Source: Thalassolituus maritimus (GTDB taxonomy: Bacteria > Pseudomonadota > Gammaproteobacteria > Pseudomonadales > Oceanobacteraceae). From it: 64,000 bases of DNA. The translations under genes were made by a program, and so were the position numbers. The stretch lies in assembly GCA_913019975.1 (NCBI GenBank), contig CAJWBH010000008.1, positions 62,001-126,000 on the forward strand, in the 5' to 3' direction. Positions 42,396-51,632 of this stretch are shown here, one piece after another (position 1 is the stretch's first letter; every line of letters begins with the position of its first letter). The notes under the pieces were generated by a model. That model saw only the letters and a program-made list of their open reading frames with translations. It did not search any database and had not been told where the DNA came from.

Positions 42396-42692
42396 TCAGG
42401 TAGACAGATGGTCACAAAGCGCGACCATTTCCAGATCGGCCTGCGTTACGCCGCCAGCATCATGACTCCACCAGGCCACAGCAAGCTCCCCCCAGGAAAC
42501 CGTTATTTGGGGGTGGTGATTATATTTCTCTGCGAGATCAGCAACGCGCCCGGCAAACCGGAAAGCATCGATAAAATTATCGAAGGTCCAGATCCTGCGG
42601 ACACAGGCAACACCGCCGACAGATTCACGGTGCCATTCCGGATAGCGAATAAGGTGAGACTTAAGTTCTTCTTCAGTGAGGACATCGGTCAT
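42396..42692 (-). CDS. phhB: Pterin-4a-carbinolamine dehydratase (PhhB)
   Basis: Dehydrates 4a-hydroxytetrahydrobiopterin to recycle the cofactor of phenylalanine hydroxylase. At 98 residues it has the family length, with the conserved metal-free active-site motif EKYNHHPQITVSW (His-His-Pro), and RIWTFDNFIDAFRF near the centre. The C-terminal VALCDHLS resembles the usual ARAID end. No phhA or phhR gene is adjacent in this window, so the partner enzyme must be elsewhere. It lies between fumarase (upstream, behind a terminator) and the motor operon, same strand. Confidence 0.93.
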   Translation of the reverse strand: MTDVLTEEELKSHLIRYPEWHRESVGGVACVRRIWTFDNFIDAFRFAGRVADLAEKYNHHPQITVSWGELAVAWWSHDAGGVTQADLEMVALCDHLST

Positions 42693-42734
42693 ACGAACTC
42701 CTTTGACGTATCGATTGTGTTAACTCACTGAGAC

Positions 42735-42759
42735 AAAAAAAGGGAGCAATTGCTCCCTT
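42735..42759 (-). terminator. Fumarase terminator
   Basis: Palindromic AAGGGAGCAATTGCTCCCTT followed on the minus strand by TTTTTTTG. A nested dyad (CCAGTCA/TGACTGG around GCTGACAC/GTGTCAGC at 42777-42818) lies between it and the fumarase stop. Confidence 0.88.
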
Positions 42760-42825
42760 CTTTACGCACGAATTTGCCAGTCAGTGGCCGCTGACACACA
42801 AGTGTCAGCTTTGACTGGAATCAAA

Positions 42826-44334
42826 TCAGACTTCAGTGGCGTTAATGCGCGCAAACCACTCTTTTGGTCCGGTGTTGTGTACCGATTCGCCTTTGCTATC
42901 GACCGCAACAGTCACTGGCATATCTTCCACTTCGAACTCGTAGATCGCTTCCATACCCAGGTCATCAAAGCCGACAACTTTCGCGCCTTTAATCGCCTGA
43001 GACACCAGATAAGCAGCGCCACCCACGGCCATCAGGTAAACGGCTTCGTTGTCTTTAATCGCTTCAATCGCAATTGGACCACGTTCGGCTTTACCGATCA
43101 TGCCCAGCAGACCGGTTTCTTCCAGAACGGTACGGGTGAACTTATCCATACGGGTTGCTGTAGTCGGGCCAGCCGGACCAACAACCTCTTCGCGCACCGG
43201 ATCAACCGGGCCCACGTAGTAGATAAAGCGACCCTTCAGATCAACCGGCAGTTCTTCACCTTTGGAGATCATGTCTACCATGCGCTTGTGCGCAGCATCA
43301 CGGCCAGTGAGCATTTTGCCAGACAGCAGTACGGTTTCACCCGGCTGCCACTCTTTCACATCTTCTGGAGTGACGGTGTCGAGGTTGACGCGACGAACGC
43401 TGTCACCGACTTCCCAGCTGATTTCTGGCCAGTCTTCCAGTTTCGGCGCCTTCAGAGAAGCAGGGCCAGAACCGTCCAGTTCAAAATGGGTGTGACGGGT
43501 CGCTGCACAGTTAGGAATGATAGCCACTGGTTTATTCGCAGCGTGCGTTGGGTAGTCAGCTACTTTGATGTCGAGCACAGTGGTCAGACCGCCGAGGCCC
43601 TGAGCGCCAATACCCAGCTTGTTCACTTTCTCATACAGTTCAAGACGCAACTCTTCAGAACGGGTCTGGGCACCGCGCTCCTGCAGTTCCTGAATATTTA
43701 CCGGCTCAAGCAGGGCTTCTTTCGCAATCTGCATCGCTTTCTCTGCAGTACCGCCAATACCAATCCCCAGCATACCCGGTGGGCACCAACCTGCGCCCAT
43801 CTTCGGCACCTGCTCCAGCACCCAGTCAACAATAGAGTCAGAGGGGTTGAGCATGGCAAACTTAGACTTCGCTTCAGAACCACCACCTTTCGCAGCCACG
43901 TGCACATCCACCGTGTTACCCGGTACTAACTTCATGTGGATGATGGCTGGTGTGTTGTCTTTGGTGTTTGCACGCTTACCGTCCGGATCAGCCAGAACAG
44001 AAGCACGCAGAACGTTGTCAGGGTGGGTGTATGCGCGACGAACACCTTCGTTACACATATCTTCGACACTCATGTCGCCTTCGAACTTAACGTCCATACC
44101 GATGGTCAGGAAAACCGTCACGATACCTGTGTCCTGACAGATCGGGCGCTTACCCATGGCACACATGCGCGAGTTAATCAGAATCTGAGCCATCGCATCT
44201 TTTGCGGCTTTTGATTCTTCGCGCTCATACGCCTGATGTACAGCATCGATAAAGTCTTTCGGGTGGTAGTAAGAAATGTATTGCAGAGCATCAGCAACGC
44301 TCTGAATCAGATCTTCTTGCTTGATCACAGTCAT
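42826..44334 (-). CDS. Fumarate hydratase class I
   Basis: Iron-sulfur fumarase interconverting fumarate and malate in the citric acid cycle. The 502-residue protein has the alpha domain with cluster-ligand Cys residues in RPICQDTGI (near 67), IPNCAATRHTHFELDG and GAGWCPPGMLGIGIGG, and the C-terminal beta domain with YYVGPVDPVREEVVGPAGPTTATRMDKFT. Both parts are in one chain, as in FumA/FumB. Such enzymes are oxygen-sensitive. It appears monocistronic with an own terminator. Confidence 0.96.
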   Translation of the reverse strand: MTVIKQEDLIQSVADALQYISYYHPKDFIDAVHQAYEREESKAAKDAMAQILINSRMCAMGKRPICQDTGIVTVFLTIGMDVKFEGDMSVEDMCNEGVRRAYTHPDNVLRASVLADPDGKRANTKDNTPAIIHMKLVPGNTVDVHVAAKGGGSEAKSKFAMLNPSDSIVDWVLEQVPKMGAGWCPPGMLGIGIGGTAEKAMQIAKEALLEPVNIQELQERGAQTRSEELRLELYEKVNKLGIGAQGLGGLTTVLDIKVADYPTHAANKPVAIIPNCAATRHTHFELDGSGPASLKAPKLEDWPEISWEVGDSVRRVNLDTVTPEDVKEWQPGETVLLSGKMLTGRDAAHKRMVDMISKGEELPVDLKGRFIYYVGPVDPVREEVVGPAGPTTATRMDKFTRTVLEETGLLGMIGKAERGPIAIEAIKDNEAVYLMAVGGAAYLVSQAIKGAKVVGFDDLGMEAIYEFEVEDMPVTVAVDSKGESVHNTGPKEWFARINATEV

Positions 44335-44371
44335 CGGGAGGTCTCTCTCTGGAGTTGCAAACGGCAGTCGT

Positions 44372-44400
44372 AAAAACGCCCACTGGTCAGTGGGCGTTTA
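44372..44400 (-). terminator. Terminator downstream of the DUF2846 lipoprotein gene
   Basis: Nearly perfect palindrome AAACGCCCACTG/CAGTGGGCGTTT followed by TTACG on the minus strand, between the lipoprotein gene and fumarase. Confidence 0.8.
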
Positions 44401-44450
44401 CTGATGGGCTTATTGTAGCCTAAGCCGGGCCACTCTTGAATCCGCGGCGC

Positions 44451-45221
44451 TTAAAACGGCCACCATTCTTCTTCGGTTGAACGAGGCTTCGCACGAATAC
44501 CTTCAGGGGCGTCCGTCTCATTGTTGTTTTCTTCTATAAAGAAGGTCTGCGGCTCTTCCTGCTGCTCAGTTTCCTGAACTTTAGGAGCTGACTTGCTGGC
44601 TACGACAGTTTCATCCTGCGCGTCTTCATCACGTGCTTTTGCACGGATCAACTCACGACCATGGTGGTGCAGGCGTGTGTCGTTCATTTCACTGACTGCG
44701 AGGTCATGACCAACCAGCTGCAGGGGACCATCGCCGCCCAATGAGCCATCTTCCAGCATCACCATGTTCTGAGGATCAACTTCTGAATAACGCAGGTAAT
44801 ACACCTTACCCGCCTCAAGGTTCAGGTCGAAATCACTGTAGGTACGGAATACCAGATTACCGACGCCTTCGAAGCCGAAAATACCGCGGCGAACAACAAA
44901 GTCGTAGGTGCCTGGTTCCATTTCGTACCAGGTGTAGCCGCCGCCTTTGAAGTTAAACAGGCGCTCGCCGTTAACGTTGAGGCTCGGCGCTTCGACTTCA
45001 TCCATCGACCATTCAGTCGCTGGGCGATAGATATACACAAGCGCGTACTTTTCATAATCCCAACGATAACCAACGGATTTGTAGTACTGCCCTTTCGGCG
45101 AAAAAAGCCACTTAGGGTATGAACCAAAGTTGTCGAAGGTTGTAATGTGAACACTGCTGCAACCGGCGATCATTGCGCTTACGGCGGCGGCAGAAAGAAT
45201 TCTGATTGCTGTTTTTATCAT
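44451..45221 (-). CDS. DUF2846-like lipoprotein
   Basis: A 256-residue lipoprotein with lipobox IAGC (Cys21). The middle (about 60-155) resembles DUF2846: YALVYIYRPATEW, LNVNGERLFNFKGGGYTWYEMEPGTYDF and AGKVYYLRYSE, a beta-sandwich-like domain of unknown function. The C-terminal third is disordered, Glu/Gln-rich and ends in EEEWWPF. It is divergent from a pair of small secreted proteins, with about 170 bp between starts. Function unknown. Confidence 0.75.
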   Translation of the reverse strand: MIKTAIRILSAAAVSAMIAGCSSVHITTFDNFGSYPKWLFSPKGQYYKSVGYRWDYEKYALVYIYRPATEWSMDEVEAPSLNVNGERLFNFKGGGYTWYEMEPGTYDFVVRRGIFGFEGVGNLVFRTYSDFDLNLEAGKVYYLRYSEVDPQNMVMLEDGSLGGDGPLQLVGHDLAVSEMNDTRLHHHGRELIRAKARDEDAQDETVVASKSAPKVQETEQQEEPQTFFIEENNNETDAPEGIRAKPRSTEEEWWPF

Positions 45222-45394
45222 TATTATGCCCTGTTACCGGCTATTGCATCTGCATCGGGTCGGGAGGTTTAACATCTGACAGCCACCCTACACCTATGGC
45301 GTAGTGTTACCAACTGTACAGAAAGTAAACCGTCGTGCTATATTGCATTCTACACATAATAACAAAAAGAAACAGCCACAAAGGGAAAGCAAAC

Positions 45395-45907
45395 ATGAAG
45401 AGTAGTCTGTACACACTTCCCCTCCTGTCGCTTCTGGCGGCGATGCCAGTCATGGCCGCTGACAGCCCGGAACAGGAAAGCGCCAAACAAGCCTACACCT
45501 CGCCAGAGATCGAAGTGGCGGTAGAAGCTGCACGTCGTTTTCCGGTGCAGACCGAGTATGTGGGTTATGAATGGTATAACCGCACCACAAGCAAAAGTTT
45601 TCCTCTGCCGAAAATGCTCAATACTGAAATGAACGAGCTGATCGTTGAAGGCGCGATGGGGCCAACTGCTGCCGGTGTTGCAGCGGCTGAAGATGCGACC
45701 CGCCCTGTCAGACGTGTCGCACTTGGGCAGAGCAATGAAGACGAAGAAGTTATCGAAACCGATGGCAACCTCCAGCCTTCACCCCGGGCAGACGTTAAGT
45801 TGCCACGTGAAGTCTTGATCAATGAATCGCGTGCCGTTAACCGCACCGGCGAGATGATCACGCGCCAGACCCGCTCCGTCGGGACAGTGACAGCGACAGC
45901 CCGCTGA
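45395..45907 (+). CDS. Hypothetical secreted protein, first of a related pair
   Basis: Unrecognised family. The 170-residue protein starts at the ATG at 45395 behind AAGGGAAAGC and has a signal peptide ending AAMPVMAAD. The mature part has a conserved block, YEWYNRTTSKSFPLPKMLNTE followed by GPTAAG (residues 50-95), that recurs in the next gene. The remainder is low-complexity and polar. No Cys or catalytic motif. It lies 11 bp upstream of its partner and is clearly cotranscribed. Confidence 0.65.
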   Translation: MKSSLYTLPLLSLLAAMPVMAADSPEQESAKQAYTSPEIEVAVEAARRFPVQTEYVGYEWYNRTTSKSFPLPKMLNTEMNELIVEGAMGPTAAGVAAAEDATRPVRRVALGQSNEDEEVIETDGNLQPSPRADVKLPREVLINESRAVNRTGEMITRQTRSVGTVTATAR

Positions 45908-45918
45908 GGAAACGTCTC

Positions 45919-46392
45919 GTGTCGATGCGTCTCTCTATTACAGCACTTATGTTGTCTGTGATTGCATGTCATGTATCTGCAGGTGGCAAATCAGCCACCT
46001 CGGAAGACTTCCGCAAAGCCCAGGATGACTACTACGCGAATGACCTCGATGCTGCAATCACCGAGGCTCGCGAGCGCACTCATCACTATGATTACAGCAG
46101 CGAGTTTCGTTACGAGCGGACAACCTCTCAAAGTATCCGTTTTTCGCGAATGCGGAATAACGAGCTGGAACAACAGCGCATAGAGACAGCGTCGCTCGCA
46201 CCTACCAGTGCAGGCAACACGACAGAAGCCGGGCAGATAGATTCTGCAGACGGAGCTCAGGACGATGTCCGAGCCGTGGATTTCATCAGTCAGAATGAAA
46301 AACTGTCGAGCGCAGCTCCAATCAATGCCGCTCCCGCGGCAGCAGTCTCTCTGCCGTCATCAGGCATCTCTGTGCGGGTTAACCAGCGCTAG
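45919..46392 (+). CDS. Hypothetical secreted protein, second of a related pair
   Basis: Unrecognised. A 157-residue product with a signal-peptide-like start (LSITALMLSVIACHVSAGG; the internal C could be a lipobox-like Cys but the context AC-HV is unusual). The block FRYERTTSQSIRFSRMRNNE and PTSAG aligns with the first protein's WYNRTTSKSFPLPKMLNTE and PTAAG, so the two are diverged tandem paralogues. The C-terminal half is Ala/Ser/Asp-rich. Convergent with the gene at 46415. Confidence 0.6.
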   Translation: MSMRLSITALMLSVIACHVSAGGKSATSEDFRKAQDDYYANDLDAAITEARERTHHYDYSSEFRYERTTSQSIRFSRMRNNELEQQRIETASLAPTSAGNTTEAGQIDSADGAQDDVRAVDFISQNEKLSSAAPINAAPAAAVSLPSSGISVRVNQR

Positions 46393-46414
46393 TCGCGGAG
46401 TCGCCGGCCTTCAG

Positions 46415-47254
46415 TCAGGCCAGGCGACTACGAATGATATCTCTTGCCTTCTTACCCATGAGCAACAACTGACGATCTCTGTGCCAGGTCTGCTGAAATT
46501 TGGCTGGAAGGGAAATTTGCAATAGTTCTTCAATAAGCGCATCAAACGCATCCAGCTGAGACCTATCATACCCCGTCGCGCCCGTACGATAGCCGTCCGC
46601 TAAAACCTTCATGCACTGAATCAGACTCTGGTGATCATGATAAGCTTCAGATACCCGCAAAACCCAGCCCGCAAAGGCAAGCAATACCATGACGTCTTCG
46701 TGGTAGCGAAAGGGTTTGTTAATGCACTGGTGAGCATCCTCTGCAAGGTACCCTGAATCTACCGGACTCGCGGTAAAATCGACCACATGGTGAGGCAGTT
46801 CAGGAATGACCGGCTGACCCGGTTTAGCAGGATGAGGAGAAACCCCATCTGCTTTCGCAGAGACGCGCTGACAAATGAGGCCTGACGCGGATCGCGCAAT
46901 CACATACAGCCAGTCGATACCGTCCATTGCGAGCATGGCATGACTTTTCCGACCGCTGACAGCACCCGCCTCTATAGAAGTTTCCATTTCGGAAAGTGAG
47001 CGCAATCCTTTTTCTGACACACAAAGGCAGGCCCACTGCTCCGGTGGCAAGGCAGGGTCTACGGCCCTCATGGCAATCTGATAGGCAGAGAGAAAAGCAG
47101 AAGCTGGAATGTCGGAGCGTAGTCCGGCAATAATGGCTGCCTCAGCAGGTGAGGCAGTACGAAGTAACCGAGCCAGGTTGATCCTCAACGTATATGGCGT
47201 CGTCACTGAGAGTGCGGGCATTTCTAACGCCCGCACCCAGAGCTCAGGCAACAT
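46415..47254 (-). CDS. Hypothetical protein, possibly degenerate acyl-CoA dehydrogenase-like
   Basis: A 279-residue soluble protein. Segments such as SGRKSHAMLAMDGIDWLYVIAR, VDFTASPVDSGYLAED and the C-terminal WHRDRQLLLMGKKARDIIRSRLA recall the middle and end of acyl-CoA dehydrogenases, but the flavin-binding and catalytic-base motifs are not seen and the length is about two-thirds of the family. A non-catalytic relative is the best guess; confidence is low. It starts 5 bp after the coiled-coil gene, with GGTGG at the end of that gene as ribosome site. Confidence 0.55.
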   Translation of the reverse strand: MLPELWVRALEMPALSVTTPYTLRINLARLLRTASPAEAAIIAGLRSDIPASAFLSAYQIAMRAVDPALPPEQWACLCVSEKGLRSLSEMETSIEAGAVSGRKSHAMLAMDGIDWLYVIARSASGLICQRVSAKADGVSPHPAKPGQPVIPELPHHVVDFTASPVDSGYLAEDAHQCINKPFRYHEDVMVLLAFAGWVLRVSEAYHDHQSLIQCMKVLADGYRTGATGYDRSQLDAFDALIEELLQISLPAKFQQTWHRDRQLLLMGKKARDIIRSRLA

Positions 47255-47259
47255 ACAGA

Positions 47260-48054
47260 TTAACCACCAGTCATCGCGTTCTGAATACGATCGAGGCGAA
47301 TCTGAATATCCTCAATCTCGAGTTTCATATTGGTCAGGTCATCATAACCAACAGAGCCGCCAGATGAAGGTCTGCTCTCCATATTCGCAACATCGCTGCG
47401 CAGGCTTTTGATACTGGAACCCAGCATTTCGATGTTCTCTTTATTCTGAGCTATGGAAATTTCCAGACCGGATGGCAAGGCTGCCACAGCATTCTCAAGT
47501 TCAGTCACTTTAGAACGGAGAGCTTTCAGATCCGAAGCACTGGCGCCAGATGCGCTGTTCATTGCAGTATTCAGGTTGCCCAGTTTTGCCGTATTGGCAT
47601 CGATGTCAGCCCGGTTCCGCTTACTGGCGAGGTCCCAGAGTTTACGAATTTCATTATCCTGTTCGCGCAGTACAACCTTAAGGGCATCCACCGACAAATT
47701 GGCATTCTCACCCGATGCTGAGAGACGGTTTTCCAATGCCTCAATCTTACTGCCCTGCTGGAGAAGAATTTCCTGAGCGGCTGCGTACTTCTGATCAGAC
47801 TTCTGCAGAAGCGTGTACATATAACCCGCGGCGCCTAGTGCACCCAGTGCAATCACAAGACCTGCCGCAGCCAGCCCTGAGGAGGCTGATGAGCCCGATG
47901 CTTTTGACGCGGCGGCAGGTGGAGGTGGCGGTGTCGCTGCTGCAGCATCTGCCGGAGCGCTTCGCTTCGCAGCTCCCGCTTGCGCAAGGCGTTGCTGAGC
48001 CTGGCGCCGCAACTGTTGTTGGCGCAGCGCGATTTCTTCCTCAGTCGGTTTCAT
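47260..48054 (-). CDS. Membrane-anchored coiled-coil protein
   Basis: A 264-residue protein: basic Gln/Arg-rich cytoplasmic N-terminus, Ala/Pro low-complexity stretch (TPPPPPAAASKASGSSASSG), one transmembrane helix (LAAAGLVIALGALGAAGYMYTLL, about 63-85), then a long coiled coil with heptads up to the C-terminus, assumed periplasmic. The start at 48054 (MKPTEEEIALRQQQ) follows AGGT and removes an unsupported 51-residue extension. Such architecture resembles uncharacterised envelope scaffolds. Function unknown; cotranscribed with the next gene. Confidence 0.7.
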   Translation of the reverse strand: MKPTEEEIALRQQQLRRQAQQRLAQAGAAKRSAPADAAAATPPPPPAAASKASGSSASSGLAAAGLVIALGALGAAGYMYTLLQKSDQKYAAAQEILLQQGSKIEALENRLSASGENANLSVDALKVVLREQDNEIRKLWDLASKRNRADIDANTAKLGNLNTAMNSASGASASDLKALRSKVTELENAVAALPSGLEISIAQNKENIEMLGSSIKSLRSDVANMESRPSSGGSVGYDDLTNMKLEIEDIQIRLDRIQNAMTGG

Positions 48055-48472
48055 TTTTTCTACCTTTATTGTTATTGGCTTACTACTGCTTCCCCACAGC
48101 ACCATCGAAGCCGGACAAACATGCGCCCGGCTAACCGGAAAAGTTTGCTCAGTTTGTGCAACAGATATTTCCATCGCCCTGGCAACGGCTCCCTGTTTCC
48201 GGCGCACTTGCGCGCCTCAACATACCTCAAACCCACGCCAGCTGGGAACATGTAGTGTCCATGAATGTCTACCAGTTGGCAATTTGTAAAGAATTGATCA
48301 AGAAGACCTCTATAAACAAGGGGTTATAACGACGTAGCCGGTAATAAGGGCCGGTGTTATTATTTTGAGGAATATAAAAGACGGGCTATTGAAAAGATAC
48401 TTTTCGACCCCATGTAGGTCGTAACGGACATTTCAAGAGATCCGGCAATCAACCTGAAAATGGAGAGAGACC
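48055..48472. other. 418-bp intergenic region upstream of sodB
   Basis: No supportable gene. The right half is AT-rich and should hold the sodB promoter and leader, with small dyads TAATAA/TTATTA (about 48340-48362) and CGACC/GGTCG (about 48403-48420). The left half should hold the promoter of the coiled-coil gene. I see no clear Fur box. Confidence 0.4.
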
Positions 48473-49054
48473 ATGGCGTTCGAACTTCCTGCACTGCCTT
48501 ACGAAAAAAATGCACTGGAGCCACACATTTCATCTGAGACTCTGGACTTCCACTACGGCAAGCACCACAACACCTACGTTCAGAAGCTGAACGGTCTGGT
48601 TGAAGGTACTGATCTCGAAGGCAAAAGCCTGGAAGACATCATCAAGACTTCTTCAGGTGGCGTTTTCAACAACGCAGCTCAAATCTGGAACCACACTTTC
48701 TACTGGAACAGCCTGAGCCCTAACGGTGGCGGCGAGCCAACTGGCGCAGTTGCTGATGCCATCAATGCAGCTTTCGGTTCTTTCGAAGACTTCAAAGCTA
48801 AATTCAACGATATGGCTGTGAACAACTTCGGTTCAAGCTGGACTTGGCTGGTGAAGAAAGCTGACGGTTCTCTGGACATCGTAAACACCTCTAACGCTGG
48901 CACGCCGATCACTGAAGGCCTGACTCCACTGATCACTGTTGACCTGTGGGAACACGCTTACTACATCGACTACCGCAACGTTCGTCCTGATTACCTGAAA
49001 GGTTTCTGGGCGCTGGTTAACTGGGACTTCGCGAACGAAAACTTCGCTAAGTAA
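48473..49054 (+). CDS. sodB: Iron superoxide dismutase SodB
   Basis: Converts superoxide to hydrogen peroxide and oxygen in the cytoplasm. The 193-residue protein has metal ligands His26-like in FHYGKHHNTYV, His in IWNHTFYW, and Asp/His in VDLWEHAYYIDYRN. The iron form is indicated by AAQIWNH, with Gln in the position used by FeSOD. A GGAGAGAG site precedes the ATG. It ends in a strong terminator and is probably transcribed alone. Confidence 0.97.
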   Translation: MAFELPALPYEKNALEPHISSETLDFHYGKHHNTYVQKLNGLVEGTDLEGKSLEDIIKTSSGGVFNNAAQIWNHTFYWNSLSPNGGGEPTGAVADAINAAFGSFEDFKAKFNDMAVNNFGSSWTWLVKKADGSLDIVNTSNAGTPITEGLTPLITVDLWEHAYYIDYRNVRPDYLKGFWALVNWDFANENFAK

Positions 49055-49070
49055 TTCAGTGCCAGAATAA

Positions 49071-49095
49071 AAAGGGAGCTATGCTCCCTTTTTTT
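49071..49095 (+). terminator. sodB terminator
   Basis: AAAGGGAGC/GCTCCCTTT stem with a 3-nt loop and a run of seven Ts. Confidence 0.93.
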
Positions 49096-49121
49096 GTGTC
49101 TGCCCTCCAAGGAAACTAATC

Positions 49122-49715
49122 ATGTCTTTTAATCTGCTGCTAGCTTCCAGCTCACCGTATCGGGCAGAGCTTCTTAAGCGTCTGCATATTCCATTCAGTC
49201 AAGCATCTCCAGACATTGATGAGACGCCACTTGCAGACGAAACACCCCAGGAGTATGTGTTGCGTCTGGCTAAGGAAAAAGCACGAGCATTACACACCCG
49301 TCATCCAGACAGCTGGATTATCGGCAGCGATCAGACCTGTGTAATCGACGGCCAGCCGGTGGGCAAGGCAGGTACAGAAGAAAAAGCACTTGGGCAGTTA
49401 AAGCGTGTTAAAGGCCAGAAGATCACTTTTCTGACAGGCCTCTGCCTGCTGTCACCAGCGGGCGATGAATACACGCTGACGGAGCCTTTTCACGTGCACT
49501 TCAATGATCTTTCGGATGAAGCCCTGAAACGCTACATCAGTATCGAACAGCCGTTAGACTGTGCCGGTAGTTTCAAAGTCGAAGGATTAGGGATCGCGCT
49601 CTTTTCAGCGCTGGAAGGACGGGATATGAACGCCCTGATCGGGCTGCCTATGATAGGCCTGTGTGAATTAATGCGTCAGGCAGGTTTAGAGCCACTGGCA
49701 TTAGCGGAGGCCTGA
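49122..49715 (+). CDS. Maf-family nucleotide pyrophosphatase, YceF type
   Basis: Hydrolyses non-canonical nucleotides such as 7-methyl-GTP. The 197-residue protein shows the N-terminal LLLASSSPYRAELLKRL, the catalytic SDQTCVIDGQPVGKAGT and the CAGSFKVEGLG segment, matching the YceF subgroup by the KVEGLGI and MNALIGLPMI motifs. It lies after the sodB terminator and is convergent with gspD across 21 bp. The substrate follows from subgroup membership and is inferred. Confidence 0.93.
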   Translation: MSFNLLLASSSPYRAELLKRLHIPFSQASPDIDETPLADETPQEYVLRLAKEKARALHTRHPDSWIIGSDQTCVIDGQPVGKAGTEEKALGQLKRVKGQKITFLTGLCLLSPAGDEYTLTEPFHVHFNDLSDEALKRYISIEQPLDCAGSFKVEGLGIALFSALEGRDMNALIGLPMIGLCELMRQAGLEPLALAEA

Positions 49716-49736
49716 GCCTCCACCCGCCAGCATGGA

Positions 49737-51632
49737 TCACTTGTTCTGCATCGGCAGGCCTTTAAACAGGCGCTGCAGTTGCATGTCGGCTTCATCGATA
49801 CCGAGTTCTTCAGAAACGGTAAACTCCCAGATGCCGTTAAATTTCTCGCGAGTAAGGTCTTTCGCTTTACCGCCATCACCAACGATCGTTGGGCGCAGGA
49901 ACACCATCAGATTACTCTTCACCTGATTCACGCTCTTCGAGCGGAACAACCAACCCAGCAAAGGAATATCGCCCAGCAGCGGCACCTTGCTGACAACTTC
50001 GCGTACGTCATCACGAATCAACCCACCCAGCACGATGGTTTCGCCATCATCAGACAGAATCATGGTTTTGATTGAGCGCTTATTCGTGATCAGGTCGGCA
50101 CTGCCCGCGACGGTCGTGTTTGAAACCGACTCCGCAGTTGCTTCAACTTCCAGACGAATCGCTTCACCATCATGAATGTGAGGAATCACTTTCAACGTCA
50201 CACCCACATCCTGGCGGTCAATGGTCGTGAACGGGTTTGTGTTGGTGCTTGATGCCGTCTGGCCAGTCACGAACGGAACGTTCTGACCGACAACAATCTC
50301 AGCTTCCTGGTTATCCAGTGTCATGATGCTCGGCGTTGAGAGCAGATTGGTTGAAGAGTTACTCTTCAGCGCCTGAATAATCACACCAAAATCAATATCA
50401 CCACCCGACTCTTTAAAGCCACCAATGGTCAGGCCTTGCCCAACGGCAGAAGCATAGTCACCTGTGGCCACACCGGTAGCAATGGTCGCAAGGCCCGGTC
50501 CAGCGTTGTTGAAATTCGTGCCTGCAACCGGAGAATCCAGATCACCACGTACCCACTGAACACCAAGAGCATCGCTGGTATCGCCAGTTACTTCAATAAT
50601 TGCCGATTCGATCAGCACTTGTGCACGACGCACATCAAGGGAATTTACCAGCTCCTGTACTTCTTTCAGGATGGAAGGCTCAGCACGGACAACCAGAGCG
50701 TTCAGGTCTTCGTCGGCATGAATACCAATATCACCTTTAACTTTCGCTTCGTCACCAGAACCTGACGCTTCACCCATCAGGTTCTTCAGCATTTCCGCCA
50801 GCTTGGTTGCGTCGGCATATTGCAGGCGGATCACCTGAGCGCTGCCGCTGAAATATGACGGCTGGTCAAGCTGTTCGATCAGACCACGAATACGTTCACG
50901 CGCCGTTTTCTCGCCCTTGATAATCAGGCGGTTACTGCGCTCATCGGCAACAACACGAATGCTGCCTGCTGTATTGTTGTTATCCGTCGTGCCCTGCGAC
51001 ACCTTAGAAGGATCAAGGCTCTGCAGCATGGTAACGACATTGCCCACCCAGGCTTCTTTCAGTTGAACCACTTCCAGTTCTTCTGAGCCGGAACGGTCCA
51101 GTCGGTCAATAATTTCTTCGATGCGGTTAATGTTGATCGCATGGTCAGAGATGATCAGTGCATTCGCGGATTTCACGCCAGCAAGGTGACCGTACTTGGC
51201 CACCAATGGACGCAGAATAGGCACCAGATCCAGCGCCGGCGTATTCTTGATCATAATGACTTTGGTCAGCAGCTCCTGACTGTCGACCGCCGCACGTTCT
51301 TCAAGGCTGCGGCCGGCCTGCTTCACATCATTCTGCTGAATGACCAGAGTGACATCGCCCGCAGGAACAGCAGCGAGGCCATGGATCTGCAACACGGATA
51401 AGAAAAGCTCATACACGCCTTCCTGATTCATTGGCTCGCTGGAGAGCACACTGACTTTGCCCTTAACCCGTGGATCAAGAACAAAGCTCTTACCAGTAAT
51501 ATCAGCAACCTGACTGATGAATGCCTCAATATCGGCATCCTTCAGGTTAATCTGCCAGCTTTCCTCTGCTTGCAGCGGCATAGCCATGCCTGCCATCAGC
51601 AACACGGCTATCAGCCAACGTCTGAGCAACAT
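49737..51632 (-). CDS. gspD: Type II secretion system secretin GspD
   Basis: Forms the outer-membrane gate of the type II secretion system. The 631-residue protein has a signal peptide (MLLRRWLIAVLLMAGMAMPLQA), N0-N3 domains (DADIEAFISQVADITGKSFVLDPRVKG; VVQLKEAWVGNVV; GSAQVIRLQYADATKLAEML), and the secretin core (ALKSNSSTNLLSTPSIMTLDNQEAEIVVGQNVPFVTG; IKTMILSDDGETIVLGGLI; VPLLGDIPLLGWLFRS). It overlaps the gspC stop by 1 nt. The other gsp genes (E-M) are not in this window. Confidence 0.97.
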   Translation of the reverse strand: MLLRRWLIAVLLMAGMAMPLQAEESWQINLKDADIEAFISQVADITGKSFVLDPRVKGKVSVLSSEPMNQEGVYELFLSVLQIHGLAAVPAGDVTLVIQQNDVKQAGRSLEERAAVDSQELLTKVIMIKNTPALDLVPILRPLVAKYGHLAGVKSANALIISDHAININRIEEIIDRLDRSGSEELEVVQLKEAWVGNVVTMLQSLDPSKVSQGTTDNNNTAGSIRVVADERSNRLIIKGEKTARERIRGLIEQLDQPSYFSGSAQVIRLQYADATKLAEMLKNLMGEASGSGDEAKVKGDIGIHADEDLNALVVRAEPSILKEVQELVNSLDVRRAQVLIESAIIEVTGDTSDALGVQWVRGDLDSPVAGTNFNNAGPGLATIATGVATGDYASAVGQGLTIGGFKESGGDIDFGVIIQALKSNSSTNLLSTPSIMTLDNQEAEIVVGQNVPFVTGQTASSTNTNPFTTIDRQDVGVTLKVIPHIHDGEAIRLEVEATAESVSNTTVAGSADLITNKRSIKTMILSDDGETIVLGGLIRDDVREVVSKVPLLGDIPLLGWLFRSKSVNQVKSNLMVFLRPTIVGDGGKAKDLTREKFNGIWEFTVSEELGIDEADMQLQRLFKGLPMQNK

